Shown one piece after another: positions 63,081-64,000 of a DNA stretch of 64,000 nt. The stretch spans positions 3,720,001 through 3,784,000 of the forward strand of contig NZ_JBGEDP010000001.1 in NCBI RefSeq assembly GCF_041206865.1. The letters run 5' to 3'. Made by a program: the position numbers and the translations under genes. Numbering within the stretch: position 1 is the first letter of the stretch; each line of letters opens with the position of its first letter. A model generated the notes under the pieces. That model saw only the letters and a list, made by a program, of their open reading frames with translations, ran no database searches and had not been told where the DNA came from. Source of the DNA: Mycobacterium sp. HUMS_12744610 (GTDB taxonomy: Bacteria > Actinomycetota > Actinomycetes > Mycobacteriales > Mycobacteriaceae).

Positions 63081-64000
63081 TCACCCGCTGTTGCGCAGCG
63101 CGCTGGCCAGGCCGTTCATCGTCAACAGGATGCCGCGCTGCACCAACTCGTCGTCGTCGCCGGAGCGGTAGCGGCGCAGCAACTCCACCTGCAGGTGGTT
63201 CAGCGGCTCCAGGTACGGGAAGCGGTTGAACACCGAGCGCGCCAACGCCGGGTTGTCGGCCAGCAGGTCGTCCTGCCCCGTGATGAGCTTGTGCATCGCG
63301 ATGGTCCGTTCGTGCTCGGCGACGATCTTGTCGAACACCCGGTGCCGCAACGACTCGTCGTCCACCAGCTCGGCGTAGCGGGCCGCCAGGCCCAGATCGC
63401 TCTTGGCCAGCACCTGCGCCATGTTCGACAGCACGCTGCGGAAGAACGGCCACCGGCGGTACAGGTCGTGCAAGGTCTCCACCCGCTCGTCCTCGGTCTC
63501 CGGGCCCGCCGAGATCCAGCGCTCGAACGCCGTTCCGGTGCCGTACCAGCCCGGCAGCATCACCCGGGACTGGCTCCAGGCCAGCACCCACGGGATGGCG
63601 CGCAGGTCGGCGATCGAGGCGGTGGGCTTCCGCGAGGTCGGGCGGCTGCCGATGTTCAGCGACCCGATCTCGCTGACCGGGGTGGAGGACATGAAGTACT
63701 CCACGAAACCCGGTGTCTCGTGGACCAGTTCGGCGTAGGCGCGCCGCGCCAGCGCGGCCACCTCGTCGAGCAGCGCGTACGCCGGCTCCGCGGTGTCACC
63801 GAGGCCCTCGACGTCGAGCAGCGTCGACTCGAGCGTCGCCGCCACCAGGCTCTCCAGGTTGCGCCGCGCCGTGCGCGGCTCGGCGTATTTGGCGGCGATG
63901 ACCTCGCCCTGCTCGGTGAGCCGCAGCGAACCGCTCACCGCGCCGGGCGGCTGCGCCAGGATGGCCTGGTAGCTCGGACCGCCGCCGCGGCCGACGGTGC
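63081..64000 (-). CDS. ppc: Phosphoenolpyruvate carboxylase, C-terminal part
   Basis: About 306 residues of the C-terminus; the N-terminal two thirds lie beyond base 64000. Visible are [19 protein letters not shown] (active-site region), [40 protein letters not shown] and the C-terminal end [11 protein letters not shown]. Carboxylates PEP to oxaloacetate. Present next to the Rv1444c-like gene as in M. leprae and M. avium by memory; I do not recall it in this place in M. tuberculosis. Confidence 0.95.
   Translation of the reverse strand, partial: TVGRGGGPSYQAILAQPPGAVSGSLRLTEQGEVIAAKYAEPRTARRNLESLVAATLESTLLDVEGLGDTAEPAYALLDEVAALARRAYAELVHETPGFVEYFMSSTPVSEIGSLNIGSRPTSRKPTASIADLRAIPWVLAWSQSRVMLPGWYGTGTAFERWISAGPETEDERVETLHDLYRRWPFFRSVLSNMAQVLAKSDLGLAARYAELVDDESLRHRVFDKIVAEHERTIAMHKLITGQDDLLADNPALARSVFNRFPYLEPLNHLQVELLRRYRSGDDDELVQRGILLTMNGLASALRNSG

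Overview
The window looks like chromosome of a slow-growing non-tuberculous Mycobacterium. It is very GC-rich, has frequent GTG/TTG starts and leaderless promoters with a -10 box about 7 nt before the start codon. Gene content and order match, in reverse orientation, the Mycobacterium tuberculosis segment from about Rv1497 (lipL) down to Rv1444c, recalled from family knowledge and not searched. Differences from that memory point to an environmental or Mycobacterium avium-complex-like relative: no ctpD, no PE_PGRS genes, no MazEF pair between mutB and meaB, an extra patatin, an extra cytochrome b, two extra lipoproteins, and ppc beside the Rv1444c-like gene.

1-10.2 kb: a SEC-C protein (C-terminus cut by the window), esterase LipL, a patatin-like lipase, then MeaB, MutB and MutA (methylmalonyl-CoA mutase and its chaperone). 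10.3-16.7 kb is an accessory block: a TVP38-type membrane protein, a sensor kinase and regulator with a proline-rich sensor loop, a VapBC pair, a proline-rich membrane protein, an MFS carrier, a decayed deazaflavin-dependent nitroreductase-type gene and a DoxX-like protein. 16.7-22 kb: stomatin/NfeD pair, a conserved hypothetical, coproporphyrin ferrochelatase, and fabG1-inhA of mycolate synthesis.

22-24.4 kb: a TetR regulator divergent from an orphan second qcrB (cytochrome bc1 b subunit), the most unusual full-length gene here. 24.4-30.6 kb: the cell-division and peptidoglycan locus (membrane protein, RipA, RipB, MoxR1, DUF58 protein, VWA protein). 30.8-34.5 kb: aconitase with an AcnR-like TetR and a small HTH protein. 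34.6-39.5 kb: ABC-F ATPase, enoyl-CoA hydratase, thioredoxin, FadE15-like acyl-CoA dehydrogenase. 39.5-41.2 kb: two tandem DUF5666-like lipoproteins separated by a perfect 16-bp hairpin.

41.2-48.6 kb: the SUF iron-sulfur operon sufR-B-D-C-S-U-T, read on the minus strand with overlapping start/stop codons. SufB carries a 378-residue intein with both LAGLIDADG motifs. 48.7-55.9 kb: mannosyltransferase MptB, an ABC exporter pair, heme A synthase CtaA, an ATP-grasp-like protein, quinone oxidoreductase, and heme O synthase CtaB. 56.2-62.7 kb: the pentose-phosphate operon tkt-tal-zwf-opcA-pgl. The window ends with a small coiled-coil protein and the C-terminal part of PEP carboxylase. No tRNA, rRNA, CRISPR array or insertion sequence was recognised, and no gene-free stretch exceeds about 260 bases.
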